DNA of 64,000 bases, taken from a virus. The notes below the pieces were generated by a model, which searched no databases, was not told the origin of the DNA, and saw nothing but the letters and a program-made list of their open reading frames with translations. The stretch covers positions 1-64,000 of the IMG/VR virus record IMGVR_UViG_3300031957_001675; one strand, given 5' to 3'. Positions 1 to 9,510 of this stretch are shown piece by piece. The position numbers and the translations under genes are program-made. The stretch's first letter is position 1. Every line of letters starts with the position of its first letter.

Positions 1-640
1 CTATATTTAATAAAAAGTTATCACCACTTGAACCTGCTATTGCTTTTGTAACTGTAACTGCATCCCCAACAGCCAATGTACTTGCCATATCAACAGCACC
101 ATCTATATCCACTACATCAAGATTGGTTGTGCCATCTACATCTAAGTCTCCATTGAAATCTACATTGTCTGTAACCGTTAGTAAACCATCTTTTACGAAT
201 AAAGAACCACTTACGTCTACTGAACCTGTAAATTGATGTGAATCAGCTGTATCATCACCAAAAATATTCGAACCACTTGAAACTGCTATAGATGATGAGA
301 CAAATGTCGTGTGAATTTCAGTTGCAGTGATTGTACCAGTTGAATTTATATCTCCACTTGTTATTGTTCCAAAAGTAACATTTGAGTCTGTATTGACTGG
401 TTGACCTAAACTTGCGGTTATTGCAGCTATACTTGCTGTTGCTAACGTGATGTTGGCTGCGTTTGTATCGATTTCTGAATCAATTCTACTTATACTTGCA
501 GTTATGGCAGCTATACTTGCCGTTGCAAGAGTCATTTCAGAGTCATTTGACCCACTAACAGCACCTTTTAAAGCACTATCTATATTTGAGGGTGTTACTC
601 TAAAAGCATCAGCTGATTGAGGTTTACCAATGTAAGGCAT
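1..640 (-). CDS. Tail fibre-like protein, N-terminal part (cut by window start)
   Basis: The reading frame opens with ATG at 640 (MPYIGKPQSADAF) and stays open to base 1, so the C-terminus lies outside the window. Two ASIAAITAS repeats like those of the 1822-aa fibre gene at 1023-6491 occur near residues 38-80. They are followed by a module with IHTTFVSSSI, SGSNIFGDD and HQFTGSVDVSGSL, and then a low-complexity DVDGT/DIDGA stretch typical of trimeric fibre beta-helices. The downstream gene of the fibre cluster starts 1 nt after the stop of the 112-aa gene at 642-980. It is very probably a virion fibre paralogue of the 1822-aa protein; receptor and exact tail position are unknown. Confidence 0.75.
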   Translation of the reverse strand, partial: MPYIGKPQSADAFRVTPSNIDSALKGAVSGSNDSEMTLATASIAAITASISRIDSEIDTNAANITLATASIAAITASLGQPVNTDSNVTFGTITSGDINSTGTITATEIHTTFVSSSIAVSSGSNIFGDDTADSHQFTGSVDVSGSLFVKDGLLTVTDNVDFNGDLDVDGTTNLDVVDIDGAVDMASTLAVGDAVTVTKAIAGSSGDNFLLNI

Positions 641-641
641 A

Positions 642-980
642 TTATGTTATCTCCAATAAACTAACAGTTACATCTAATGAACTAGCTGTATCACTTTCAA
701 ATTGTAAAGTATCTGCGGCTTCTAAAACCACTTTATTACCTGCCATAACTTCAACCGCTGAACCGACTGGAACTGGAGCTGCTTTTACAATAAAAACATC
801 ATCTACTCCTACACCACTACCATTTTTTGCTAATTTTATTGAACCACCTATTGCACTTGAATCTATATTGGCAAGAGATGCTCCTAATATAATTGCAGTT
901 GTTGAACTTGGACACGTATAAACGTTAGTCGTTGTTGTCCCGATACTACCACTTGTGAATGATTTAAATGTGTTTGCCAT
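642..980 (-). CDS. Small virion-type protein, paralogue of the 108-aa gene at 8697-9023
   Basis: This 112-aa protein (start MANTFKSFTSGSIG) has no signal peptide or membrane segment. It matches the product of 8697-9023 along its length: both open MA-TF-S, share a YTCP-TT motif near residue 21-28 and end in LLEIT/ILEIT. An AAAGGA-type ribosome binding site precedes the ATG. It lies between two giant repeat fibres, which suggests a small structural accessory or head/tail decoration. The function is not recognised; the gene call is firm from frame, ribosome binding site and paralogy. Confidence 0.75.
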   Translation of the reverse strand: MANTFKSFTSGSIGTTTTNVYTCPSSTTAIILGASLANIDSSAIGGSIKLAKNGSGVGVDDVFIVKAAPVPVGSAVEVMAGNKVVLEAADTLQFESDTASSLDVTVSLLEIT

Positions 981-1003
981 TTTTTATATCCTTTATATCA
1001 TCT

Positions 1004-1011
1004 ATAAATAT
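1004..1011 (-). promoter_or_regulatory. Candidate late promoter element ATATTTAT
   Basis: The coding strand reads ATATTTAT 24 nt upstream of the ATG at 980, in the gap after the 1822-aa fibre gene. It is one of eleven copies found in intergenic gaps, all in the same orientation. Confidence 0.45.
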
Positions 1012-1022
1012 TAAATTTTTTA

Positions 1023-4000
1023 TTATCCTAATGCAATTGATAATGCAATCACATCACCACTTAAACTATCTAATCTTGATGCAATTGAACTTGAAACTGA
1101 TGTAAATGAACCACTTATAGTATCAGCATTAGTAAATTCTTTCATCTCTGCAACACTTGATGTAATGGCTGCTATACTTGCAGTAGCTAAAGTCATATCA
1201 GTTTCTCTTGAGTCAAATCTTGTGGCAACTGAAGAACTCATTACTGAAACTGAAGGTATACTCATTTCAGAAACATTTACATTACCGAATGAACCTGTTG
1301 AAGTTATTGAACCACTTACATTACCAGTAGTTGTGATTGAATCAATATATGCATTTCTCCAAAATTTAGATGTACTACCAATATCAAATGTACTATCTGC
1401 ATTTGGTATTAAATTCGAAGTTAAATCAGCATTAATTGTTATTGAATCACTATCCGCATCACCTATTGTTATGTTACCACCAAGTGTTAAATTACCATCT
1501 ATGTTACCATTTCCAACTACTTCTAATCTACCAAATGAACCTGTTGAACTAACTGAACCACTTATATCTCCAAAACTATCAAATGATAATTGTTCTGAAC
1601 CAGTTATTGCATTACGAAGTTGACCACCACCTACACTAATATTAGCATGACCTGAAATAGCATCTGCAAAGATGATATCCATTTTTGATGCATCAACGGC
1701 ACTTATACGTTCTGGTATAATTACATTATCACTCTCATCATATACTGTAACTGCTGGGTATTGTTCACCTATACTATGTGTTACTCTCCAGTTTGTTGAA
1801 ACTGTTGATTGTTCAAATATTACATTCTTACCTAATTCATCAACTGCTTGTCCACCTGTAGATACAATTGCAACACCTGATAATGGTGTATTGAATGAAA
1901 TTGTTATTGTGTTTGAATCTGTTGCCACAACTGAAGCTGGTATAACAAGTTCATCACTACCATTATAAACATCAATGTTAACATATTGATAATCAAATCC
2001 GTGAGAAACAGTCCAAGTGCTTGATGCTGCAGTTTGAACGTGTTTATATTTTTGACCTACTTCTAACCCCGAGTAAGACCCTGTTATTAAACCTGAAACA
2101 CTTAATGAACCAGTGATTTGTATATCATTATGAGTTCTATAAAATGAACCTGTTTGTTCAAATATACCTGCGTCATCTAATTCACCATCTATTCTACTGA
2201 TACTAGCAGTGATAGCTGCGATACTAGCAGTTGATAATGTTGCACTTGTTTTTAATTCACTAATACTTGAAGTGATGGCTGCTATACTTGCAGTTGCAAG
2301 AGTGATGTTAGTTGTGTTTGTATCAATTTCTGAGTCAATTCTACTAACACTAGCTGTTATTGCAGCGATACTTGCTGTTGCCAATGTCATATCACTTTCA
2401 TTTGAATCAAATCGTGTAGCTATAGAACTTGAAACAGAAGTGAATGAACCACTTATAGTATCAGCATTAGTAAATTCTTTCATCTCTGCAACACTAGCTG
2501 TGATAGCAGCAATACTAGCTGTTGCCAATGTCATATCGCTTTCATTTGAATCAAATCTTGTAGCTATAGAACTTGAAACAGCTGTAAACGAACCACTAAT
2601 TGTGTCGGCATTTGTAAATTCTTTCATCTCAGCAACACTAGCCGTGATTGCAGCTATTGATGCTGTAGCAAGAGTCATATCACTTTCATTTGAATCAAAT
2701 CTTGTAGCTATTGAACTTGAAACAGAAGTGAATGAACCACTAATTATAGTACTTGTTGCTGTTCCAAATGTAACACCTGTAATATCACCACTATCAATAT
2801 CAACGTTGGTCATATTCTGGTCATTAAAGTCAATAGCACCTCCAGCTGTGAATGCTCCAATCTCATCAGCTGTTAATGTACCATCAACTGTTGCTGAACC
2901 CGTGATTGATAAACTACTACTTACTGATACAGAACCTGTAAACGAGTGGTGGTCGTCAGTTGCATCACCAAAGTTGTTTGAACCTGACGTAACTGTTATA
3001 GATGATGATACAAATGTTGTATGAACTTCAACAGCTGTAATTGTACCAGTTGACGTAATATTACCAAAAGTAACGTCTGAATCAGTATTGACTGGCTGTC
3101 CTAAACTTGCAGTGATGGCTGCTATACTGGCAGTTGCTAAAGTAATGTTTGCTGCATTTGTTTCAGTCTCAGTATCGAGTCTAGCAATACTAGCTGTTAT
3201 TGCAGCTATACTTGCAGTTGCTAGATTCATATCTGTATCGTCTGTACTGATTTCATCATTTAACCTACTAATACTTGCTGTAATAGCTGCAATACTAGCA
3301 GTAGCAAGATTCATATCAGTTTCACGAGCATCAAACCTAGTTGCTATAGAACTTGAAACAGAAGTGAATGAACCACTAATTGTATCAGCGTTAGTAAATT
3401 CTTTCATCTCAGCAACACTAGCCGTGATTGCAGCTATTGATGCTGTAGCAAGAGTCATATCTGTTTCTCTTGAGTCAAATCTTGTTGCAATTGAACCTGA
3501 AAGTGATGTAAATGAACCACTAATTGTATCAGCGTTCGTAAATGGTTTCATCTCTGCAATACTAGCAGTAATTGCAGCAATACTAGCTGTTGCTAGTGTA
3601 ATATTTGTAACATTTGTATCGATTTCAGAATCTATTCTACTAATACTTGCTGTTATGGCTGCGATACTTGAAGTAGCTAATGTAATATTTGTAACATTTG
3701 TATCGATTTCTGAATCAATTCTGCTTATACTTGCAGTTATTGCAGCTATACTTGCAGTGGCTAAATTCATATCAGTATCATCTGTACTGATTTCATCGTT
3801 CAATCTACTGATGCTAGCTGTAATTGCTGCAATACTAGCAGTAGCTAATGTCATATCACTTTCATTTGAATCAAATCTTGTAGCTATAGAACTTGAAACA
3901 GCGGTAAACGAACCACTAATTGTATCAGCTTTTGTAAATTCTTTCATTTCAGCAACACTAGCTGTAATAGCAGCTATACTAGCTGTTGCGAGAGTCATAT

Positions 4001-6491
4001 CAGTTTCACGTGAATCAAATCGTGTAGCTATAGAACTTGAAACAGAAGTGAATGAACCACTAATTGTGTCTGCATTCGTAAATTCTTTCATTTCTGCTAC
4101 ACTTGCAGTGATTGCCGCAATACTAGCTGTTGCAATAGTCATATTAGCTGAATTTGTATCAATTTCAGAATCAATTCGACTGATACTAGCAGTGATTGCA
4201 GCTATACTTGCTGTTGCAAGATTCATATCAGTATCATCAGTACTTATCTCATCATTTAAACGACTAATACTTGCTGTTAGTGCTGCAATACTTGCAGTAG
4301 CTAATGTCATATTTGATTCGTTTAATGCAATACTAGCAGTTGCTAACGTCATATCTGTTTCACGAGAATCAAATCTTGTGGCGATAGAACTTGAAACAGC
4401 AGTAAACGAACCACTAATAGTAGTTGCTTTTGTAAATTCTTTCATTTCAGCAACACTAGCTGTTATTGCTGCTATACTTGCAGTAGCTAAAGTAATGTTA
4501 GTTACATTTGTATCGATTTCAGAATCTATTCTACTAACACTAGCTGTGATAGCTGCTATAGATGCTGTAGCTAATGTTATATCAACTTCACGTGAATCAA
4601 ATCGTGTAGCAATAGAACTTGAAACTGATGTAAAGGAACCACTAATTGTGTCAGCTTTTGTAAATTCTTTCATCTCTGCTATACTTGAAGTTATAGCCTC
4701 AATACTTGCAGTTGATAAAGTTTCGTGTGTTCTTAACTCAGATATACTAGCAGTGATTGCAGCAATACTTGCAGTAGCTAAATTCATATCTGTATCGTCT
4801 GTACTTATCTCATCATTTAATCGACTAATACTAGCGGTTAGTGCAGCTATACTTGCAGTCGCGAGTGTGATATTAGCAGCGTTAGTATCAATTTCAGAAT
4901 CTATTCGACTGACACTAGATGTGATTGCAGCAATACTAGCTGTTGCTAATGTCATATTATCGTTAATTGTACTTACACTTGCAGTGATTGCAGCGATACT
5001 AGCCGTAGCTAATGTCATATTTGTTTCATTAGATGCAATACTAGCAGTAGCTAGTGTCATATCTGTTTCACGTGAATCAAATCTCGTAGCTATTGAACTT
5101 GATAGAGCTGTTGTTGAACCAGTAATTATTGTACTTGTTGCGGTACCAAACGTTACACCTGTAATATCACCACTATCAATATCAACATTAGTCATATTTT
5201 GGTCATTAAAATCAATAGCACCAGCCGCAGTGAATGCTCCGATTTCATCAGCTGTTAATGTACCATCAACTGTCGCTGAACCAGTTATTGATAAACTACT
5301 ACTTACTGATACTGAACCAGTGAATGAATGATGGTCATCTGTAGTGTCACCAAAATTATTTGAACCAGTCGCTACTGAAATTGAAGATGAAATAAAAGTT
5401 GTGTGAATTTCAGTTGCAGTTATTGTTCCTGTAACATCTAAATCACTATCTATTGTAACATCACTTGCAAAATTACTTGTCCCGTCAATATCTAAATTAC
5501 CAGTAGCAAATATATTACCACTTGCACTTACATCTGCACTTGCTGTTACTGAATTAAATACTGGTGAACTTGTTGTTCCTAAACCTTGTAATTCACCAGT
5601 ACCAGATAATGTACTAAGACTTGAAGTGATTGCTGCTATACTAGCAGTTGCTAAAGTAATATCATCATTTATTCTACTAACACTTGATGTGATTGCTGCA
5701 ATACTAGCAGTTGCCAATGAACTTTCAGTATCTAATCGACTAATACTAGATGTTATTGCTGCAATACTTGCAGTAGCTAGTGTCATTTCAGTAGATTCAA
5801 TATTTGTTGTTTTTAAAGTACCTGTAACTAATAAATTTGATGCTGTAACTTCTCCATCTACTTCAAGACCTGAATTTAGTGTATCACCGACATATTGATA
5901 TACAGTTATAAAAACTGAATCATCATCAACTGGGTCTTTATCAGAATTTAAAAATTGTACAACACCAGTTTTGTAATCAAATTGATAATCATTTGTAGAT
6001 ATAATATCACCTGAACCGAGAGAACCTGTTTCAGCGTGTGAATTAATTGTAGATGATTTATAAAGAACAGCTAGATAACCAGGTGTTGAATCTTCAGTTG
6101 TTGAGTTTGCTAATGAAGATATTGAATACTTTGGTGAAATAAAGTTTGTTTGTTGATTACCATCAATTAACTGAGCTCCAATACCATCAACAGAACCCGT
6201 TGGATTTAAAAAGAAATATACTTCATTATTAATATTTGATTTTGTTAACTCGTGTCGATAATAGTATTTTACGACTTCTTTTCCGTTTTTAGAAAATGTC
6301 AAACCATTTTGTGAACTACCGCTAAAAGGTAAACTTGAACTTGGTATTAAGTTTGCTCTTGTGTATATCTCTTCACTTCTTAAATCAAGCACATTAGTAA
6401 AGGCCTCTTGTGCACTTGTAAGAGTATTGTGCGTATATCGTCTTGACGCTAAGAGTCTACTTGATTTTGAACCTGAGTCAATTAATCCCAT
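1023..6491 (-). CDS. Giant repeat-rich tail fibre protein (1822 aa)
   Basis: The N-terminal ~220 residues (start MGLIDSGSKSSRLLASRRY) are non-repetitive and probably anchor the protein to the virion. About 30 copies of a repeat with core TLATASIAAITAS follow. They are separated by linkers SRIDSEIDTN, SRLNDEISTDD or AEMKEF and interleaved with SGSFTSVSSSIATRFDSRETD units, a pattern expected of a long trimeric coiled-coil shaft. Two near-identical ~100-aa modules (HTTF-SSSI ... FGD ... HHSFTGSVSVSSSLSITGSA) interrupt the array. Near the C-terminus are two copies of a phage fibre domain (TWTVSHGF/NWRVTHSI ... VYDESDNVIIPE). No S74 chaperone is seen. It is a long-fibre candidate; the receptor is unknown. 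Confidence 0.85.
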   Translation of the reverse strand: MGLIDSGSKSSRLLASRRYTHNTLTSAQEAFTNVLDLRSEEIYTRANLIPSSSLPFSGSSQNGLTFSKNGKEVVKYYYRHELTKSNINNEVYFFLNPTGSVDGIGAQLIDGNQQTNFISPKYSISSLANSTTEDSTPGYLAVLYKSSTINSHAETGSLGSGDIISTNDYQFDYKTGVVQFLNSDKDPVDDDSVFITVYQYVGDTLNSGLEVDGEVTASNLLVTGTLKTTNIESTEMTLATASIAAITSSISRLDTESSLATASIAAITSSVSRINDDITLATASIAAITSSLSTLSGTGELQGLGTTSSPVFNSVTASADVSASGNIFATGNLDIDGTSNFASDVTIDSDLDVTGTITATEIHTTFISSSISVATGSNNFGDTTDDHHSFTGSVSVSSSLSITGSATVDGTLTADEIGAFTAAGAIDFNDQNMTNVDIDSGDITGVTFGTATSTIITGSTTALSSSIATRFDSRETDMTLATASIASNETNMTLATASIAAITASVSTINDNMTLATASIAAITSSVSRIDSEIDTNAANITLATASIAALTASISRLNDEISTDDTDMNLATASIAAITASISELRTHETLSTASIEAITSSIAEMKEFTKADTISGSFTSVSSSIATRFDSREVDITLATASIAAITASVSRIDSEIDTNVTNITLATASIAAITASVAEMKEFTKATTISGSFTAVSSSIATRFDSRETDMTLATASIALNESNMTLATASIAALTASISRLNDEISTDDTDMNLATASIAAITASISRIDSEIDTNSANMTIATASIAAITASVAEMKEFTNADTISGSFTSVSSSIATRFDSRETDMTLATASIAAITASVAEMKEFTKADTISGSFTAVSSSIATRFDSNESDMTLATASIAAITASISRLNDEISTDDTDMNLATASIAAITASISRIDSEIDTNVTNITLATSSIAAITASISRIDSEIDTNVTNITLATASIAAITASIAEMKPFTNADTISGSFTSLSGSIATRFDSRETDMTLATASIAAITASVAEMKEFTNADTISGSFTSVSSSIATRFDARETDMNLATASIAAITASISRLNDEISTDDTDMNLATASIAAITASIARLDTETETNAANITLATASIAAITASLGQPVNTDSDVTFGNITSTGTITAVEVHTTFVSSSITVTSGSNNFGDATDDHHSFTGSVSVSSSLSITGSATVDGTLTADEIGAFTAGGAIDFNDQNMTNVDIDSGDITGVTFGTATSTIISGSFTSVSSSIATRFDSNESDMTLATASIAAITASVAEMKEFTNADTISGSFTAVSSSIATRFDSNESDMTLATASIAAITASVAEMKEFTNADTISGSFTSVSSSIATRFDSNESDMTLATASIAAITASVSRIDSEIDTNTTNITLATASIAAITSSISELKTSATLSTASIAAITASISRIDGELDDAGIFEQTGSFYRTHNDIQITGSLSVSGLITGSYSGLEVGQKYKHVQTAASSTWTVSHGFDYQYVNIDVYNGSDELVIPASVVATDSNTITISFNTPLSGVAIVSTGGQAVDELGKNVIFEQSTVSTNWRVTHSIGEQYPAVTVYDESDNVIIPERISAVDASKMDIIFADAISGHANISVGGGQLRNAITGSEQLSFDSFGDISGSVSSTGSFGRLEVVGNGNIDGNLTLGGNITIGDADSDSITINADLTSNLIPNADSTFDIGSTSKFWRNAYIDSITTTGNVSGSITSTGSFGNVNVSEMSIPSVSVMSSSVATRFDSRETDMTLATASIAAITSSVAEMKEFTNADTISGSFTSVSSSIASRLDSLSGDVIALSIALG
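2742..3050 (-). repeat. Duplicated fibre module, copy A
   Basis: This segment encodes the module with TADEIGAFTAGGAIDFNDQN and FGDATDDHHSFTGSVSVSSS. The same module occurs again at 5123-5430, and a shorter relative occurs near 230-360 in the neighbouring partial fibre gene. The protein sequence is almost identical, with scattered synonymous differences. Confidence 0.8.
5123..5430 (-). repeat. Duplicated fibre module, copy B
   Basis: This is the second copy of the module at 2742-3050, encoding TADEIGAFTAAGAIDFNDQN and FGDTTDDHHSFTGSVSVSSS. The two copies flank most of the ASIAAIT repeat array, so recombination between them would delete about 2.4 kb in frame. Confidence 0.8.
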
Positions 6492-6499
6492 TATTATCC

Positions 6500-8695
6500 C
6501 TAACTAAAAGTTAATGTGATGTCATCAATTGGTGTTGGGTTACCTGCATATCTGACTATTACATATAATTCGTTATCACTATTATCTAAATACATACCAT
6601 CAGCATTTCTCATTGGAACTGTATATGTACCACTACTCAAACTACCACCCGTATTACCGTATAAATCTAAAGCGTCATTGAATGGATTTAAGTGAAAATC
6701 TGTTTGATGTGCTACACTACTTGAAATTAAATTTGAAGTTGTTTCTGATGGGTCATAAATTCTTGCTCTTGTTAATTCATTATTTGTCCCACTTCCACTT
6801 GCAGAACTTTTAAATAATAAAGCTGCTGCTATCGAGTCATCTGTAGTTGCTTTCCAATTCACTAGTGTTGTGTTATTTAAATTAACAGTCATACTTGTTT
6901 TTGTACCACTTGTTTGAAATCTTCTTATATAATATTTGAATGAACTACTACCATAATTTGATGGGTAATAATAACCGTGAGACTCACCTGGTTCAACTAA
7001 GAATCCCGGTTTAACTTGTAGTTCTTGTTCACTTAATTTTGAACCACTATCAAATGCATCACCGTTAAAACCAACAACATTATTATTTAATTGTATTCTA
7101 AAAGACTCACCAGTAAATGTTTCACTTGTACCTGTTAGACTACCACCATCGTAACCGTCTGCTCTTTGATATACTGCTAATGACCCACTGGTTTGTGGTT
7201 GACCAAATGAACTTGCAGTGTGATAAAAATATGTATATGTATCTAATGTTGAACGTGATGATGCTCTGTTTCTACCTCTTATTCCAATTGTGAATGATGA
7301 ATCACTAACACCAGTTTGATTTACGTTATCACCAGTACCACTTAATGTATAGATTGCATTATGTCTATATACATCTGTTCTTGTTGGTACAACACTAGTA
7401 CTTCTTACGGCTGCCGATGAACCTGACCCGGCAAACACTGCGTTTGCTGTTTGTATTGTACCACCACTTGTGCTCATATCATCAACACCAGATGTTGCAG
7501 ATACTGAACCAACACCTACTGAACTAATATTATCATCTACTAATGTACTTGACGCTGCATACATTGGGTCAAATAAACCATGGACTGATGCACTTAAATG
7601 ATAAGTCGCACTTACTAAATACGGTACACCACTTAAACTTCTACTTGTTGCTGTTAGATAACTTTGTGTTACTGCTGTTATACCAAGACTATTTGTACCG
7701 ATGTCAGTTTCAATTTGGTCTACTGGAGCATAAAATCTTGTTGTGTTTGTACCATTTACGAATGTGAAATTACCTGAACCTGTTGCAATACCAACTTTTA
7801 AATCGTGAAATCTATAGTAACCACTTGAAGATACACTTGTAAAACTTGTTTCAGATGAGTGATATTTACGAGTAAGTGTACCTGACATAGAAGTACCACC
7901 TACATTAGCAAACTTACCATCTTGAAAGGCTGCTGGTATTACTGCTGGTTGTGAAGTATTAATTTTTGCTAATGTTAAACCGTCAGATGTACCAAATGTT
8001 TCATTTGATAAAGTTAGATTTGAAGCAGTTGTAAATGTATTTGATGCTGCTGTTGGAGCAGTTACACTACCTGTATCACTAAATGATTGTGATGCTATAA
8101 CTTGTACTTCAAATTTAGTTTCAGCACCACTTGTTAATCCACCAAGACCAAATAACTCTGAATCTGCAGATGAACTAACTGTACCAGTACCTGTTGAGTT
8201 TGAATCAAAATCAATTTTATAAGTACTACCGTTATCGTGATATACAGATATACCAGAGAAGACTGTTTCACCTTCTGATACCCATTGTTTTGTTACTAAA
8301 TATTTTAGAGTAGTAATTGAATCATCATAACTTTGAGGTAGACGACCATCAACACTATCAGTACTACCTAAATTGTTTTCAGTTGTATCAACACTACCAA
8401 AAGTTTTAGTATTTGGTGATGCATCTGCAACATCTAATGAGTGACTTAACACACCTGACATAAATCTTAAAATTTCACTTGTATTAGTCGTATTATCAAA
8501 GTTATTGAAATAACTACCTTCTAAGTTTTGACCCCAAGGATTAGAAGTTGGATAACCATTGGTAATATTATTCGTAAGAATAGCAGTAGAACCACTATCA
8601 GCTTGTTCGACTTTTAAAAAAGTTGTACTACTTGAGCCCGTTATCACTAATGAACTCTTACGAATTTCTTTACCTTTGTAATTAAAGTTTGACAT
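6500..8695 (-). CDS. Ser/Thr/Gly-rich virion or fibre protein (731 aa)
   Basis: The protein (start MSNFNYKGKEIRKSSLVITG) is rich in Ser, Thr, Gly and Asn with alternating beta-type segments. It has no signal peptide, coiled coil or catalytic motif that I can identify. The C-terminal ~40 residues include YLDNSDNELYVIVRY, which looks like a compact beta-sandwich closing motif. It sits 8 nt upstream of the giant fibre gene (1023-6491) and 1 nt downstream of the small virion-type gene at 8697. The composition and position within the fibre operon support a tail or fibre-associated structural protein. The specific role is not recognised. Confidence 0.7.
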   Translation of the reverse strand: MSNFNYKGKEIRKSSLVITGSSSTTFLKVEQADSGSTAILTNNITNGYPTSNPWGQNLEGSYFNNFDNTTNTSEILRFMSGVLSHSLDVADASPNTKTFGSVDTTENNLGSTDSVDGRLPQSYDDSITTLKYLVTKQWVSEGETVFSGISVYHDNGSTYKIDFDSNSTGTGTVSSSADSELFGLGGLTSGAETKFEVQVIASQSFSDTGSVTAPTAASNTFTTASNLTLSNETFGTSDGLTLAKINTSQPAVIPAAFQDGKFANVGGTSMSGTLTRKYHSSETSFTSVSSSGYYRFHDLKVGIATGSGNFTFVNGTNTTRFYAPVDQIETDIGTNSLGITAVTQSYLTATSRSLSGVPYLVSATYHLSASVHGLFDPMYAASSTLVDDNISSVGVGSVSATSGVDDMSTSGGTIQTANAVFAGSGSSAAVRSTSVVPTRTDVYRHNAIYTLSGTGDNVNQTGVSDSSFTIGIRGRNRASSRSTLDTYTYFYHTASSFGQPQTSGSLAVYQRADGYDGGSLTGTSETFTGESFRIQLNNNVVGFNGDAFDSGSKLSEQELQVKPGFLVEPGESHGYYYPSNYGSSSFKYYIRRFQTSGTKTSMTVNLNNTTLVNWKATTDDSIAAALLFKSSASGSGTNNELTRARIYDPSETTSNLISSSVAHQTDFHLNPFNDALDLYGNTGGSLSSGTYTVPMRNADGMYLDNSDNELYVIVRYAGNPTPIDDITLTFS

Positions 8696-8696
8696 A

Positions 8697-9023
8697 TTAT
8701 GTTATTTCTAAAATACTTGCAAATACATCAATATCATTAGCAGCAGATGCTTTAGTTTCTAACTTATCACCAGCTCCTAAATTAATTGGTTTTTCTAAAA
8801 TTACTGATGAATCTGCAGGCACATCTACTGTTTTCATAAGATATCTTCTTGTATTAAAATTTGCACTTCCGCTAATAGAAATATCGATTGTTGCATCATT
8901 TGTACCATCAACATTACTAATGTAGATTGCATGAACTACACCTGTTGTATTAGTTGGGCATGTATATAATGGTGTAATTGCTGTATTTGAACCTGTTGCT
9001 GCACTTGTAAAAGTTTGAGCCAT
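8697..9023 (-). CDS. Small virion-type protein, paralogue of 642-980
   Basis: This 108-aa protein (start MAQTFTSAATGSN) contains YTCPTNTTG and ends ASILEIT, matching the gene at 642-980 in length, motif order and both termini. In each case the small gene directly precedes a giant fibre-type gene in transcription order, so gene pairs of small protein plus large fibre appear to have been duplicated together. A GGAGGATAATA ribosome binding site precedes the ATG. It is probably structural; the exact function is unknown. Confidence 0.75.
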   Translation of the reverse strand: MAQTFTSAATGSNTAITPLYTCPTNTTGVVHAIYISNVDGTNDATIDISISGSANFNTRRYLMKTVDVPADSSVILEKPINLGAGDKLETKASAANDIDVFASILEIT

Positions 9024-9025
9024 TA

Positions 9026-9247
9026 TTATCCTCCAAAGACTATAGCTAAAGCGGTTGCTGTATCTACAACACTCGTACCACCTTCAAAGACTCTACCTGT
9101 ACCAGTAGTATTGATACTACCACTTGTACTTAGTACATATGAACCTTGTGTAGGGTCATCACTACCACTCACAAAGAATGAACCTGTGTTTACTGCGAAT
9201 GAGCCTGATAAATTTTTACTTAGTTGTTTGCTGTCGATTAAAGCCAT
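9026..9247 (-). CDS. Small Ser/Gly-rich virion-type protein (73 aa)
   Basis: The protein (start MALIDSKQLSKNLSGSFAVN) has the SGS/TGS-rich composition shared by the fibre-cluster proteins here and ends TATALAIVFGG. Its first 31 nt overlap the 3' end of the zinc-ribbon gene at 9216-9506, which is read in another frame. It lies 2 nt upstream of the 108-aa small virion gene. No family is recognised. The gene call rests on the AAGAGA ribosome binding site, tight spacing and composition. Confidence 0.65.
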   Translation of the reverse strand: MALIDSKQLSKNLSGSFAVNTGSFFVSGSDDPTQGSYVLSTSGSINTTGTGRVFEGGTSVVDTATALAIVFGG

Positions 9248-9506
9248 ACTTTATCTCTTCTTGTTTTCTGTTTTCCCACCAATTTGTGATGGATTTGGAA
9301 ATATTTTTCTTGTGCTGTATTGTTTTTGGTTGTTTCATCTTTTCAATAGTTTGTAATGTAAGTTTTCTATCCATTTGTGCACAAGATTTACATACAGTAT
9401 TGTTTCCTACTGCACGGTCAAACGTGTCTTTTCTTGTATATGTTATCATTTTACTACAATCAGGACACTTTCTATTTTTCCTATTTTTCCAATGTCGTTT
9501 TCTCAT
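9216..9506 (-). CDS. Zinc-ribbon plus NUMOD3-like DNA-binding protein (homing-endonuclease related)
   Basis: The protein is small and very basic. It begins at ATG 9506 (MRKRHWKNRKNRK); a longer TTG start at 9521 is possible but less natural. Residues ~14-43 carry a CPDC ... CKSC pair consistent with a zinc ribbon. The C-terminal third contains a QHKKNISKSITNWWENRK segment resembling the NUMOD3 helix found in phage homing endonucleases. No GIY-YIG or HNH catalytic motif is visible, so it may be a DNA-binding remnant or a stand-alone regulator. It overlaps the next structural gene by 32 nt and breaks the run of Ser/Thr-rich fibre genes, which suggests insertion by a mobile gene. Confidence 0.6.
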   Translation of the reverse strand: MRKRHWKNRKNRKCPDCSKMITYTRKDTFDRAVGNNTVCKSCAQMDRKLTLQTIEKMKQPKTIQHKKNISKSITNWWENRKQEEIKYGFNRQQTTK

Positions 9507-9510
9507 AATA

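Larger units (their letters stand above)
1060..5800 (-). repeat. Array of ~30 ASIAAIT-type coding repeats
   Basis: By hand I count 25 exact ASIAAIT heptapeptides plus about five variants (ASIAALT, ASIEAIT, ASIASNE, ASIALNE). The protein repeat is nearly invariant but the DNA copies use many different synonymous codons for the same residues (for example GCA, GCT or GCC for Ala and ATA or ATT for Ile). Confidence 0.85.

Noticed and set aside
3088-5331. Long plus-strand open frame (747 codons) and several others opposite 1165-3024
   Set aside because: They lie entirely opposite the ASIAAIT repeat array. The repetitive codon pattern of the minus-strand fibre keeps the antisense frame open and gives a hydrophobic Ile/Ala/Val repeat with no ribosome binding site. 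They are shadows of the fibre gene.
1060-5800. CRISPR array or tandem DNA repeat
   Set aside because: The repeats are conserved as protein but not as DNA, have irregular spacing and lie inside one long reading frame.
9216-9506. Complete homing endonuclease
   Set aside because: There is no GIY-YIG, HNH or LAGLIDADG motif; only the accessory DNA-binding parts are present.
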